Assembly (NCBI RefSeq): GCF_000315625.1 | Contig: NW_005434652.1 | Coordinates: 505,874 to 568,155, forward strand | Length of the DNA: 62,282 nucleotides | Source: Guillardia theta CCMP2712 | Lineage: Eukaryota > Cryptophyceae > Pyrenomonadales > Geminigeraceae | Direction: 5' to 3' | Shown here: positions 32,781 through 43,997 of the stretch, piece after piece | Layout of the letters: each line of letters starts with the position of its first letter | Position numbering within the stretch: position 1 is the first letter of the stretch | Made by a program: the position numbers and the translations under genes | Notes under the pieces: generated by a model | The model's database searches: none | The model's input: the letters and a program-made list of their open reading frames with translations, nothing else | What the model was told of the DNA's origin: nothing

Positions 32781-35700
32781 ATGGATCTCTTCAGCTCACA
32801 ATCATGGACGTTTTTCGGCATTCATGATGCTAGTAACAGCGTCCTCCTGCAAGAGGGAGCTGAAGGTAAGGACGTCGCTCCTTCATCCCTGGACCGATCA
32901 CTCAGCGTACTCTTGCAGAGTTCAATATTTGGCCGTTCCTCCTGATCAGTGTCATATTGGTGATTGCTGCTTTTGTTCTTCTTGTCAGCTGAATGGAGAG
33001 TCTCGGCAGATCCTCTCCATTCTGTTCGACACATGTAAAGAAGTCATTGAATCGAATACTCCAGAGGCTTTCGAGGTCTTCCGATGTGCCATGATGTCGG
33101 TGTTTCACACTTTGACCTTCCAGCCCATCATGGACGCCTTCTTCTCGGAGTTAGCGACTCTTGGCTTCATTGGAGCTATAGCCTTCACGCTTACTTGTGT
33201 GCTCTCATGTCATGGGTAAACTCTCGGGTGACTTGTCGCACAGACAACTTTCAGAAATCATGTGAAGGGGCCTGTTCGGTTGGAACCTGCTTGGATTGAG
33301 ACGTGTCTGCACGAGTAATTGTGAACGGCAGATCATGCAAAGATTGTCAGAGAAGTTTCTTGGAGAAGTATCTCTTCCTGTAGCAACCAGCTCTATCCTG
33401 ACTTTCTGCGCAGCCGGGCGAGCTGCAAGAAATTTTCGAAGGGTTACATTTCCTGGTGCGTTGGTTTAGGATATATTTGTGTGTTTTAATCACTTGCTTC
33501 CCTGGTGGGCTGGCTCGACAGCTGTTTGCAGTTTCTGTAGTCTTCATCTTCACCGTCCTCATACTCTTGAGGTTATGAGATATGAAAGTCCTTCTCTTCC
33601 CTGACTTGATCTTCAGAGTCACCTTGCTGAAGTCGAAGCAATGGGCAGACTGGGAATATGAGTTGACGAAGAGCAAATCGTACACGCAGAAGCAACCAGA
33701 GTGATGATTTAAGTTGATTTGTTGAAGGGTTGTTGATCTTTTCTGGATGGCAGATCAGGCAAGGACACCCTCGAGACGAAGAAGAAGTACAGTTGTTTTC
33801 ATCGTGCGAAGCAACCTCATGGCCTGCAGGAACTTTCTGCAGAGCGCGGGTTACTCTGGAAGCTTGTTTGACCTTATGAGCTTTAATGTTGGTAAGGCTT
33901 CAAATGGTCTAAAAGTTTGTATTCAGAGGACGTAGATACTACTAGGAACGAATGGAAGCATAGCGGAACTCTATATGGAGAATGGATCAAGCCAGACAGG
34001 ATGGTCTGCGATTTCTTTCTACCGCAGCAGCATTGTGAGAATTTGCAGGCTCGATCAGAATTTTATCGCCTACGTCACAGATTTATCCAAGACCATCAAG
34101 AGTGCGTCGAAACCGTAAAGGCTGCGAAGAGAGAAGTACCAGAGATTCATCAACTTGTTTGTGGCAGATTATCCCCCTCGAGTTTGACTTTGGGATGTAT
34201 CTCAAGGTTTGACAGAGGATGCAGCTGTTCAAAATGAAATGACTGGTGAAACGAAGCTGACTCTAGCGCACACATACGCGAAGATCATCGAAATTAAACC
34301 TGTGGATTGGCTCGTCTTGTGGATTCTTTTCGGAGTGGTGATTAATCAAGATGGGAAAGAACTTGATGAATGATCTAATCATTTCACAGGTATTCTTTGC
34401 TTACTATCTCGAGCCCCTCGCAATCATCTTCACTTTCATCGCAGTAGAAGTGAGTAGAACTCTTGTTCACACAACAAAAGAGATTTGATGCGTGTTCCAG
34501 TTTCTTGTCTTGGTATCAGCAATTGCGCTCCAGAAGAAGCTTGTAGAATGCAATATTGTCTGGCATGGATCTGACTGTATTCCCAGATCAACATCCGATA
34601 CGAGATGCTACCACCTATGCTGGTCAGTCAATCACCGAGTTGTGCACATCCCCTCTCTTTGCTCCGCTTTTCCTTCTTGACTGGCTTGTCAAGCTCAAAG
34701 AAATTTCTCCTTGTTGTTTGTTCAACATGATTGACTTCCAATCGCAGGATCCTTTCAGCCAATCTTCTGCAGGTTATTCTTGCAGTGTGTGCAGGAGCTC
34801 AGCTGAGAGATAGACAGACTTTGAACAGGAAGAAAGTTCTGCCACCTCACCGCTGCTGGACAACAATGAGGTTCATATCCTCCTCCCGCCCATCCCCAAT
34901 TGCGCGACACTGTGTAGATACACGAAGATCCTCCGGAGCAGGCAGGAGAAAACAAGAAAAAACAAAACCAACTGCACGTGAGTTTCTCGCGCTTTCTTCA
35001 TGTGAGATTTGTCATCTGCTTCCCTTGCAGATCCAGTTCCTTGGCGAGCCCAAATACCAACGACGATCTTCCCTTCATATCTCAAAGCCAAACAATCGTG
35101 CGGATCTGGTTGGGTTTTCATGGGACCTGGTTGACTGGTTCTTCTCCAGCCATCTCTGCCATGTTTTCTTCTCAAAGGCTGAACAGACATCAGGCATCCC
35201 CTTACACCTTCTGTGCTTTTTTTACAGCTGAAGTTTCTCCAACTTCAGCAATTGTTCTGGTTCGGGTCCCATGGGCCGAGCGTGATGGTGCATGCTTGCA
35301 AGTTGCTCTTGTTCGGATCGGGTGGATCAGTGAACCAATCTCTCTCATCGTGATTTGTTCTCGGTTTTGCAGTCATCAACCTGGCCGTGGTCTTCGTTGA
35401 GCTGCAAGCTGCCCTGCCCGCCGAAAGGAAGTTGCTTGTCCTCGGTCAACCTTATCCTTTGAAGGGAGAGAGTCACTCAAACTTTGCAGGACTTGCTCTT
35501 GTCTCTCCAGTTCTCACGCTGTTGACGATGCCGGTGCTTCTCTCGCCTTGCTCTATTGTCAGCCTCATCGTTCGTTAGTTGACCATTCAGACCCTCAACC
35601 TGGTGACCAACATCGAACACATGAAGTCAGAGAAAATTCTGGTGTTAACCCATCACCTCTGGTTTAGTCTGCCTTGACCTTCACGGGACAGGTTGAAGTG

Positions 35701-37059
35701 ATCAAACATCAGAAGTTCCAGAAGCAGAGAAAAGTGATGCAGATGCTGTCGTCGCTGCAGGTGAGCTGTTCTGAGAGCAAGTTTTCTTTCACTTATCGTC
35801 GTCATCAAGTTCTTCATTGACAAGGCAGAAGCCTTCGCAACCGAGAGGTTTGCAGCGCTTCAGTGCATGCGGCCCATCCGTTGCTCAGCGTTTGACTAGC
35901 GCGACGTCCGGAGCTGCGGAGGGATCGGCAGCTCACACGCTGTTCAAAGCCAATGAAGTGAAGTCCAGGTAGGAAGCAGCGGAGGAGGAGCAGGAAGTTT
36001 GACATTGGTGTCCACAGCTTCGAGAAGCTAATCAATAACAGGAAGACAAGGTGAAGCGTCCGATCTGTGGAACAACCTGTCATTGTGAGTTGCCAGACAC
36101 ATGGTCGACGATCTTCGCGAGCTGTTCTCGTCCTTTGACCAGGTTCATCACCGTGTGAAAACCTCCCTGACCTCACTTTTACATGAAGGACAACAGCGGG
36201 GCGATCGAAAGGGAAGAGTTGGGGCAGGTAGATATCGAGGGAGGGGTGCTTGGAGGGGATGGGTGGAAGGGAGGGGAGGAAAGTTGGAAGCGAGGCTTCT
36301 CTGGCCTCTACCTGCTCACTCTCAACCCGGGCAGCTCCTGCAGTGCATGGGACAGTCCAAGTCCGAGGACGAGGTCAGTGGCTGCCGTGAATTCCAGCGC
36401 GTCCTGACCTCGCTCTTCAGGTGGATCGACTGTTCAATCTCATGGACGCGGACGGGAGCGGTCTGTGCTGCTTCCACGAGCGATGGGCCCGCCTGACTTC
36501 GCTTGCCTCCCAGGAGACGTCGACTTCGAGGAGTTCTGCATCGTGAGGCTGGTCCGTAGGCAGCTGCCGCCCCTCACCGTGGCACGCAGGTGATCCTTCA
36601 TAACCGAGAGACGAAGAAGAGTCTGGACCCGCGGTAGCTCCTCCCTTGACAAGCCTGCTGGCTGATCACAAGTTGCCAGCTCGATCGCAGAGCGCATGTG
36701 GAAGCTCTTCGACAAGGACGGGGACGGGAGGTGAAGTCTGCTGCTCCTGCCCTGCTGCGGCCCTGACCGACACCACCAGCATCTGTCCGGACGAAATGCT
36801 GGAGGCTTTCACCACCCTGGTGCGAGCTCGCCTGCGATGAGGAGCGAGAGGTGGGAGGGCGTGACGCTTGTTGAAGGGCAAGAACTGGGACGTGGAAGAC
36901 ATCCGTACTCTCATGCACGAGATCGACAATGATCAGGTCCGTGTTCACGCTGCCAGCTCCCGCTGATTCAAGGCCTCACGTCCTTGGCAGAGCGGGACGA
37001 TAGAGAAGTCAGAGTTCGTGGAGTACATCACTTCCATCATGAGCTCTAGCCACCATTGA
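32781..37059 (+). CDS. MLO-like seven-span membrane protein fused to four EF-hands
   Basis: Many short exons. ATG at 32781 starts MDLFSSQSWTFFGIHDAS; the next exon has FNIWPFLLISVILVIAAFVL (first span). Segments resembling plant MLO proteins follow in order: AFFSELATLGFIGAIAFTL; QLFAVSVVFIFTVLILLR joined across a 45-nt intron to KSKQWADWEYEL; FYRLRHRFIQDH; and WLVLWILFGVV with FFAYYLEPLAIIFTFIAV. MLO proteins are plasma-membrane calcium-permeable channels with a calmodulin-binding tail. Here the C-terminus instead carries four canonical EF-hand loops, three of them split by introns: DQDNSGAIEREE, DADGSGDVDFEE, DKDGDGSICPDE and DNDQSGTIEKSE. The stop is at 37057-37059. The EF-hands are certain; the MLO assignment rests on short blocks, and the middle exons (34.5-35.8 kb) are poorly resolved. 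Confidence 0.65.
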
Positions 37060-37079
37060 TCATTTAACGAACAGTTCGA

Positions 37080-37225
37080 CAAATCCTCTCCTCTCATATC
37101 CTCTCCCTACTCTAGTCTACTCCACTACTCTGCTTTCAACCTACTCTGCTCTACTCTCACCTCACTCTCTTCACCTCTCTTCACCTCTCTTCACCTCACT
37201 TCACCTCTCTTCACCTCTCATATTC
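37080..37225. repeat. CTCTTCACCT repeat
   Basis: Pyrimidine-rich tandem units (TTCACCTCTC) just after the MLO-EF-hand stop codon, probably in its 3' flank. Confidence 0.75.
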
Positions 37226-37292
37226 TCCTGTTATATCAACTTTGAGACACCCCTGCTCCCCAAGGCGAGCTCCACATCAGGAGCTTCTGACT

Positions 37293-37364
37293 GCCGTGTT
37301 AGTATAGTGGTCAGTATCCCCGCCTGTCACGCGGGAGACCTGGGTTCAATTCCCAGACGCGGCG
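37293..37364 (+). tRNA. tRNA-Asp (GTC)
   Basis: Cloverleaf of 72 nt. The acceptor stem GCCGTGT pairs with ACGCGGC (one G-U pair). The D arm contains TAGTATAGTGGTCAGTA. The anticodon stem CCCGC/GCGGG encloses a loop with GTC. The T arm is CTGGG-TTCAATT-CCCAG. G is at the discriminator position. No intron and no encoded CCA. The D-arm and T-arm match the eukaryotic Asp tRNA pattern. Confidence 0.95.
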
Positions 37365-37865
37365 ACCCTTCGGGTGGTCCTCCTCGCAATAGAGGAGATT
37401 TCTTTTTAGCATGCGGAAGTTCTCCCGCCCTCGTAGCCTCAGCGTGTTCGGCAGCCCCGGGCCCTCTCAGTCTCAGTCTCGCAATGGCCCGGCTTCACGC
37501 GGGCCTCAGGGCCTGACTGTTCGCCGCCTGGTCGGGCCCGGCCCAAGGCATGATCCCGCCACTTCTTTACTCAAAGTAACGGACACTAGTACGCCGACTA
37601 ATAAAACGACTGGGATAAAACCATTTTTGCATCAGAGACGGGTCCTGCTACCACAGTCCTCCTATTTTTGTACTGTGACAGTGTTGGGGGTAGGGTGGTA
37701 AACCCTGCAGGCACCGGAGCAACAAGCTAGCCCCTTTATATGACAGCTACGCCCACTGAGGCATTTCCCCCCGTTCCAACCCTCTTCCTTGCAGCGAAGC
37801 AGAAGCAGCTCTGATCGAGCAGAGTCCCTCGTCCTCCGGATCCTGCCTACTCTCAACATCACGAG

Positions 37866-39728
37866 ATGACATGGCGACGGCTTGCATCGATGACGATCCT
37901 CTTCAGTGTGCATATCGCTTGTATGTCAGTCAACCCGAGCCCGATGCCCTTCGGATTGCGGTGGCAATCAGGTAAAGCGAACTTCAAGCTATGGGCTCCT
38001 CATGCAGCTTCTGTTGCGCTGGAGGTCAAGCAGGGCGAAGAAGTCGCCACACATCAGCTGACCAGGCAAGGAGATTCTTTCGAGAAGGACCAGCTCGACA
38101 TCTCCCCGGGGGATTCTTACCGCATCGTCCTCACAACCAGCGACGGGCGACAGGTTTATCGCCGCGACCCCTACGCGAGAGGCGTCGAGGCCAGCGACTC
38201 GTTCTGGTGTGTGTGCGTGGAAGACAGCTCAAAGTACAAGTGGCGATGTGATTGGAAGGCGCCAACGTGGGACCAGCTAATCATCTATGAGATGCACGTC
38301 GGTTCCTTCACTGAGGAAGGAACGTTCGAGGCAGCTGAAGCCAAGCTCGACCACCTTGCGGACCTCGGCTTCACCGCCATCGAAGTCATGCCCATCACAG
38401 AGTTCGACTCGACACACGATGGAGGGTGGGGCTACAACCCCCGACAGCTGCTGGCGACGCATCCCAAGTACGGCAGTGCCGACCAGTTCCGCCATTTCGT
38501 GGACCAGGCGCACGAGAGAGGAATCGCTGTGATCGTCGACGTCGTGCTGCATCATCCTGCAGTAGAGGGGAACATCCTCTGGGATTTCGACGGATGGAGC
38601 CAGGACAACAACGGGGGCATCTACCATGAAGGGGCGCCCGACACTCAGTGGGGGCGGGGCTACGCATGGTGGAAGTCGGAGGTGATCGACCTGCTCACGG
38701 GCGGCTGCCTCGTGTGGCTCGACGAGTGCAACTGCGACGGCTTGCGGTTCGACTCAGCCCTGGACATCCCGACGGATGTGGCGCAGAAGCTGACGCATCG
38801 CTGCCACGAGCTCTTCCCCGGCAAGATCCTCATCGCCGAGGTGACGCCGGAGAACCCCAGGGCCATCTACGAGTGCGGCTTCGACTCCCTCTGGATCCAT
38901 TCCAGCTACTTCGACATCATCCAGCAGCACCGAGCCCTGGGCAGAGGCCACCATGGCGGAGGAGACTGGGCAAGCGGGTGGGACATCCCGAAGCTCAGGA
39001 CCGCCTTTGGCATGCACTACGGGTTCAGCTCGACAACCCAGACGGTCAAGTACTTCCTCGGCTCACACGATCAGTGTGGGTGCCGCCATGGCGGCGGTCA
39101 CTACGAAGACTACAAGGAGATCGGAGGACAGCATCGTTACGCTGTCGACCAGTACGGTTTCTGCGGGAGACCAGACGGCAAGGCGCTCGCGGCCGCTCGT
39201 ATGTGGTACTCGACCATGGTGTCCTCGATGGGACTGCCGATGTGCTTCATGGGCACAGAGTGGGCGCAACCAGGATGGTGGGACTGCACGCCAGAGAGGA
39301 GGATCAGCTGGGACCTGGCCAAGGATACCATCGGGATGCAGATGATGAGTGCGCTGCGCGACATCCACAAGCTGAGAGCAGGCAGCGGGGCCCTGAGGTA
39401 CGGAGGGACGAGGATGCTGCATGAGGACAGGCCCAACGGAGTGATTGGCTTCGAGCGGTGCGATGGTAAGGACAGGTACTACGTTCTTGTCAACGCGGGA
39501 CTGAAATCGTTCGGCAACTACGGAGCTTGGGCGGAGTATGGCGTCTTCCAAGAGGTGTTCTGCTCACAGTCGAGCAAGTATGGCGGGAAGTACGATGACG
39601 GTACGGAAATCCCTTCCACCTGCAACGAGGGCAGCCTGTCTTGCAACGGAGGAACTCTCACTGTATGCTTACCGCGGCAATGCACCTTTGTGTTCTCAGA
39701 CAAATCTTTTCAGAACGCGAATGAATAA
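37866..39728 (+). CDS. GH13 glucan-branching-enzyme-like protein with N-terminal leader
   Basis: Single exon, 620 aa. A hydrophobic leader (MTILFSVHIACMSV) suggests entry into the secretory route. It is followed by a CBM48-like sandwich (FKLWAPHAASVALEVKQGEE). The GH13 barrel follows: YEMHVGSFTEEGTF, AIEVMPITEF, region I DVVLHH, region II GLRFDSA with the nucleophile Asp, region III ILIAEVTPE with the acid Glu, and region IV GSHDQ. All three catalytic residues are present, so it should be active on alpha-1,4 glucans, most likely as a branching enzyme or maltooligosyl-trehalose hydrolase relative. Barrel and tail are Cys-rich for the family. In complex-plastid algae starch lies outside the plastid stroma, which would fit a leader. 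GAATAAAAC follows the stop. Lack of introns is unlike most neighbours. Confidence 0.85.
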   Translation: MTWRRLASMTILFSVHIACMSVNPSPMPFGLRWQSGKANFKLWAPHAASVALEVKQGEEVATHQLTRQGDSFEKDQLDISPGDSYRIVLTTSDGRQVYRRDPYARGVEASDSFWCVCVEDSSKYKWRCDWKAPTWDQLIIYEMHVGSFTEEGTFEAAEAKLDHLADLGFTAIEVMPITEFDSTHDGGWGYNPRQLLATHPKYGSADQFRHFVDQAHERGIAVIVDVVLHHPAVEGNILWDFDGWSQDNNGGIYHEGAPDTQWGRGYAWWKSEVIDLLTGGCLVWLDECNCDGLRFDSALDIPTDVAQKLTHRCHELFPGKILIAEVTPENPRAIYECGFDSLWIHSSYFDIIQQHRALGRGHHGGGDWASGWDIPKLRTAFGMHYGFSSTTQTVKYFLGSHDQCGCRHGGGHYEDYKEIGGQHRYAVDQYGFCGRPDGKALAAARMWYSTMVSSMGLPMCFMGTEWAQPGWWDCTPERRISWDLAKDTIGMQMMSALRDIHKLRAGSGALRYGGTRMLHEDRPNGVIGFERCDGKDRYYVLVNAGLKSFGNYGAWAEYGVFQEVFCSQSSKYGGKYDDGTEIPSTCNEGSLSCNGGTLTVCLPRQCTFVFSDKSFQNANE

Positions 39729-39879
39729 AACAGATCAAGCCCGCAGCACATGTACACTCTTCCTCCTCTCCTCCTCCTCCTCCTCCTTCACTGTCCTGCA
39801 TCTTTTCTTCCTCCTGGTCCTGTGCAGTTTCCGAGCTGGAGGCACCTGCATGTAGTGCTGTGAGCAAGCATGATGGCGC

Positions 39880-42800
39880 AAGTGAAAGAGCACGTGAAGC
39901 CTCGTCGGGCCGAGGAAGTTCCACCGCTCGGAGCGAGGAGCTCAGTGATGAAAATCATCACGTTCTTGCTGGAGTCCTCCCACTGGCTGAAGCACCTTCA
40001 TCTACCCGGTCACCTCACAAGCACAAGCACGTCCCAGCATCACTTGATGAGCGTTGGAGAGAAGTAGACCGTCCTCTCCCGCCTCCTCTTCTCTTCGAGC
40101 TACACACAGTCAGGTCCCTGCGGCGACTCATGGCGCCTCTACCATCTCCGCTGACATGTACTCCTCTGGGATCGCATCCTCCCAGTCCACAGGCTTCTCG
40201 CTCTCCCAGGGCCTACCAGCAGGTGTCAAGTTGGTCCACGTGCGGAGACAAGAGACATGAGGGCCTTCCAGGCGCTGATGCCGGTGATGGACTCAAGCTC
40301 CGTCTGAGACAGCCCAACACTCGACTCCATCTGCTCCTCAGTAAGCAGGGGGAGGCAGGAAGAGCCTTGCACCTGCTCCAGTATGTCCTTCGACCCTCTC
40401 GCTTCCTTTCCTGTCGCCTTGTTCGGCTGCATGACGTCAGTTCAGGTGCTGTCAGGGCAGCGAGTCGTGTACAAGAGCTTGTGTCCAAGTGGAGCGAAGA
40501 GCGACTCGTCCTAGCCTGTCGATCGCCAAGCCGTACTGAAAGACTGCAGGCTGCAAATGAAGGTCAGGAGGTGACGTCAGATGGCACGAGGTTCCTGCTC
40601 TTGCGTGAGGCGTTGGCAGGTGCGAACTTCTTCCAGCAGGCGCATCTTGAGCTCGCAAGAAAGATTCGCCAGGGGAACCTGCCGAGTTGAAACTTGTCGG
40701 AACGACTTGAAAGGTGTTGCGATCGCTCGACCTCGTTCCATGCCAAGAAGGTGTTGGTCTCGGTATCAAGGCACCTGTAGATGGTTCTAAAGTCATTTTG
40801 ATCCAGCACGTCGCTCGTCCTCTGATATCTGAGGTCTTCTCAGTCAGGCGGCATCTTCATAGCGATACCTCACCTGCCCCTCTTCGAGTCGGAGCCATCG
40901 AAGATCGGAGGAGAGATTTCAACGATCTGCACCTGCGGCGACCAGTAAAGACCAGGTACCCTTGCTCCATCCTAGTACCGTGAGGCCCTCCCACTCCGTA
41001 AGGAAGGGGGGCTCGAGGTAGGTCGACGCCATGACGCCCACGGCCTGGAAGTTGGTGATGTTGAGGTCGTTGAGGGAGCTGTCGGAGAGGCCGATCATCT
41101 CTAACAGGAACCCTCTGAAGACTCTTCATCAGCACGACACGTCAGCACGGCCGGGCTCACTTCTCTTGACAGCTGACTCTCAGCTGGAACATCTGGTCGA
41201 CTATGTCTGGCCGAGCAAGGATGACGCCTTCGATTCGTTCGTAGGGGATCTCAACCACGAAACTTTGTTGGGTGCACGTGACCGTCGAGGTTGCTCGAGA
41301 GCCCAAGATGAGGCTGACCTCGCCCAGCTGCAACACGTCATCAACCCCAGCAGACAAGGGGCGGGTCTCACGGATTGCCCATCCCTCACTCGTGCGACTT
41401 CCTGGTAGCCCTCGGAGGGGGAGCTCACATGGATCGCAGCGCTTCCCTCCAGCATGAGGAAGATGTTGTGACTGCTCGGGAGAGTCAGCAGCCTCACGCT
41501 CAGAGGGCTCATCCTACTTGGTCTTCCCCTGCTGGATGAGAATCGCATTCTCAGGATAGACTTGGATCTGCGACCCCAGCGCGAGCATCCGCAGCTCTCG
41601 ATGATCGAGCATCGGGAACAAGCTTGAGGCAGACTGTCACCGCCCTTGGATCCGACCTTCACTTACTCACGCCGATGGGCTCCTGAGCATCAACGCTTCC
41701 GCGATGAAGGTTTCTGAGGAGCTGCCCTCGTAGAATTGCTTCATGGAGTTGATCTGCACGACGAGTGAGAAGGGGAGCAGTGCTCTTGTGACCTCACGAG
41801 CTCGTTGCTGATGAGAGCTCTAGACATCGATTCTCTCTTCAAAACCCCTACACAAGATCCTGACTGATTCCAGCTTTACCCTCGTCATCACGGGCAGTGT
41901 GTCTATCACCAGCGCGAGGACTGTTGCTATTCGCTGCTGGCCCAAAGCAACGCATGCGTCTTCGAAGGCGTCACCTTCCTTGTAGACCTGAACAACACCA
42001 GCTCAGGTCAGGTCGAGCCGAGATGGAGGCTCAATGAACGTCACCCTACCTGCGTCTCCAGCTCGATTGTCTTCGTCAAATTTTCTTTGGTCGTTGGATC
42101 TTGGAACGCGATGGATCGGGTACAGGTAGCCCGAGCACATCCCTTGATGATGATGAACATGCTGTCGCCGTCGTCGCCTTGCGAGCAGAGCAACTGACGA
42201 CCAACACTCACTCTTGCCAACCACTGCCACGCCTACCGTGTCTGACTCAATATACATCTTCTCAACCTCCTTGGACAAAGTTTTGATCGCATCGTCGGAC
42301 ATAATTTCTAACAGCTTACACTTGCGCTGGAAGACTTTCAGATCAGCTGCATCGTCAGCAATTCAAAACCTGGGCGAGGATCTGAAGAGGAGATTTGTGC
42401 TTCTCCTGCCAAGTCAGAGAGCTCCTGAGCACTGCATTCACGTCCGCGTTCTTTCCTATCACAGATCGGAAGTGTTGAACATGTATGTAGCAAACTTCAC
42501 AGGGTCCCAGGGCCTTCACGGTCATGACACACCTGTACATCTCTCACTCCCCTACATTGCCAGGACTGTCAGGATACGGCATGTCTAAGATCGCCTCCTC
42601 CCCGAACGTGTTCCCCCTCCCCAGCGTCAGCTCCTGTTACCCTCGTCACCTCTCGTCCAGCTGGAGTTGAATTACTCACGCGCTGGGAGATCTCGTTCGC
42701 TCCTTGGCCGTAGATAGAAGAGGCTTCGAGGGAACCAGACACCACACACTTCAAGCTGTCTCCCAACTCCCCATGCGCTGATATGACTTGATCCTTGTCA

Positions 42801-43044
42801 AACCTGTTTGCACGGAGATTGTGATATTGTATAACACCTCTCCTCCTCCCCCCATCACCTGTGTATCTTCCCCTTGTTGGACAGATTGCGGATCTCCCTG
42901 TCGGTCAGAATCTTCAACAGCTCAGACAACCTAGCATGGAGTGAATCTTGTTTCATGAGCACAGAACCGTCACCTCTGCTGTAAAACTTTCTCAATCTTC
43001 TTGCGGTTCTCAACCATCTCGTCCATGTCTGAGGTACTTGACAT
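39880..43044 (-). CDS. Multi-CNB-domain protein with kinase N-lobe-like C-terminus
   Basis: Start ATG at 43044: MSSTSDMDEMVENRKKIEKV, then LSELLKILTDREIRNL. At least three, probably four, cyclic-nucleotide-binding domains follow in short exons: GELGDSLKCVVSGSLEASS with GRGNTFGEEAIL; GDGDSMFIIIKGCARATCTR; YPENAILIQQGKTK with NIFLMLEGSAAIHV; and GEVSLILGSRATSTVTCTQQ. Spacers such as MIGLSDSSLNDLNITNFQAV fit the region between the CNB block and catalytic domain of PKG-like proteins. Then come kinase-like pieces: RTSDVLDQNDFRTIYRCLDT and FLAWNEVE (WNK-like strand 1-3), LKMRLLEEVRTCQRL (helix C) and SSKNVMIFITELL (strand 5). I cannot find HRD or DFG before the convergent GH13 gene, so the 3' end and catalytic status are open. 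Confidence 0.6.
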
Positions 43045-43324
43045 GGTCGCCCGACTTGGCGTCCACCGCCCCTCCCGCCCCTCCCGCCTTCCTTGTTTCC
43101 TGCAGCAGTCTCATATCCTCTCCTCCCCACCCTTGCTTGCCGCTTCTCTTTCATCCTCTCACTGATCCCTTCCCCCCCCCTTCCATCCCCCTCCCGTTCC
43201 AAGTTCTACCCGCCTGTCCTGTTCTCCCCTCCCTGTTCCCCGCTGGCACGAGAACGAAGGATGCCTCCGATTGCCTCTGTTCTGCATGAACTTTGTTCGC
43301 AGAAGTAGCTCACTGACAGTAACT

Positions 43325-43440
43325 CACTGGCAGGGGCAGGGGCAGGGGCAGGGGCAGGGGCAGGGGCAGGGGCAGGGGCAGGAGCAGGGGCAGGGGCAGG
43401 GGCAGGAGCAGGAGCAAGAGCAGGAGCAGGAGGAGCATAG
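43325..43440 (+). repeat. GGGGCA hexanucleotide repeat
   Basis: About 18 near-perfect GGGGCA units, later interrupted by GGAGCA. The G-runs could form quadruplexes. The same repeat in reverse complement occurs at 53957-53990. Confidence 0.95.
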
Positions 43441-43997
43441 GTAGCTACTGTTTCTTGTGCGGTGTCAGTTTAAAGTGGTAACTTGAAAGGGTGATGGTAT
43501 CTTTCCAGGCGAGTTTCTTATTCAATGGCGCCTTTCATGTTTCGGATGCCCCCCTCTCACCCCCCAAACCGAGTATGAGCAGACTACTCCCTTCCTTCTC
43601 TCTTCCTCTCTTCTCTCTTGTTTCTTCTCTCCTTCCCTTCTCTCTCCGTCTCTCTGAGCGCTGTCTCCTCTCTCTCCCTCTTGTGGTAAGAGGAATTCCC
43701 TACGAACACTACAACTCTACATGTTCTCGTTTCGTTTGTCGCGTAGGGTGTGAAGAAAGTTAGGCAAACTCACCTCACCTGACAGATGAGCATGAGGTGG
43801 AAGCTGAGGCTGGTCTCCCTTCACGCTGTCTTCCTCCATCAGTGTCTGAGCTTCACGACCCCAAGTTTGTGGCCCAGCCACGTAGGGACAAGGCAGTGAG
43901 TCCGATGCCTCCCCCCTACTTCATCTTGACCTCTGCCCTACTCAGAAACCTTCCTCTCGACTGTCCCCTTCGCCGAACCCTCCGGCGACCTTCCAGG

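Noticed and set aside
43325-43440. CRISPR array or minisatellite gene
   Set aside because: The units are a perfect 6-nt repeat without unique spacers, and the genome is eukaryotic.
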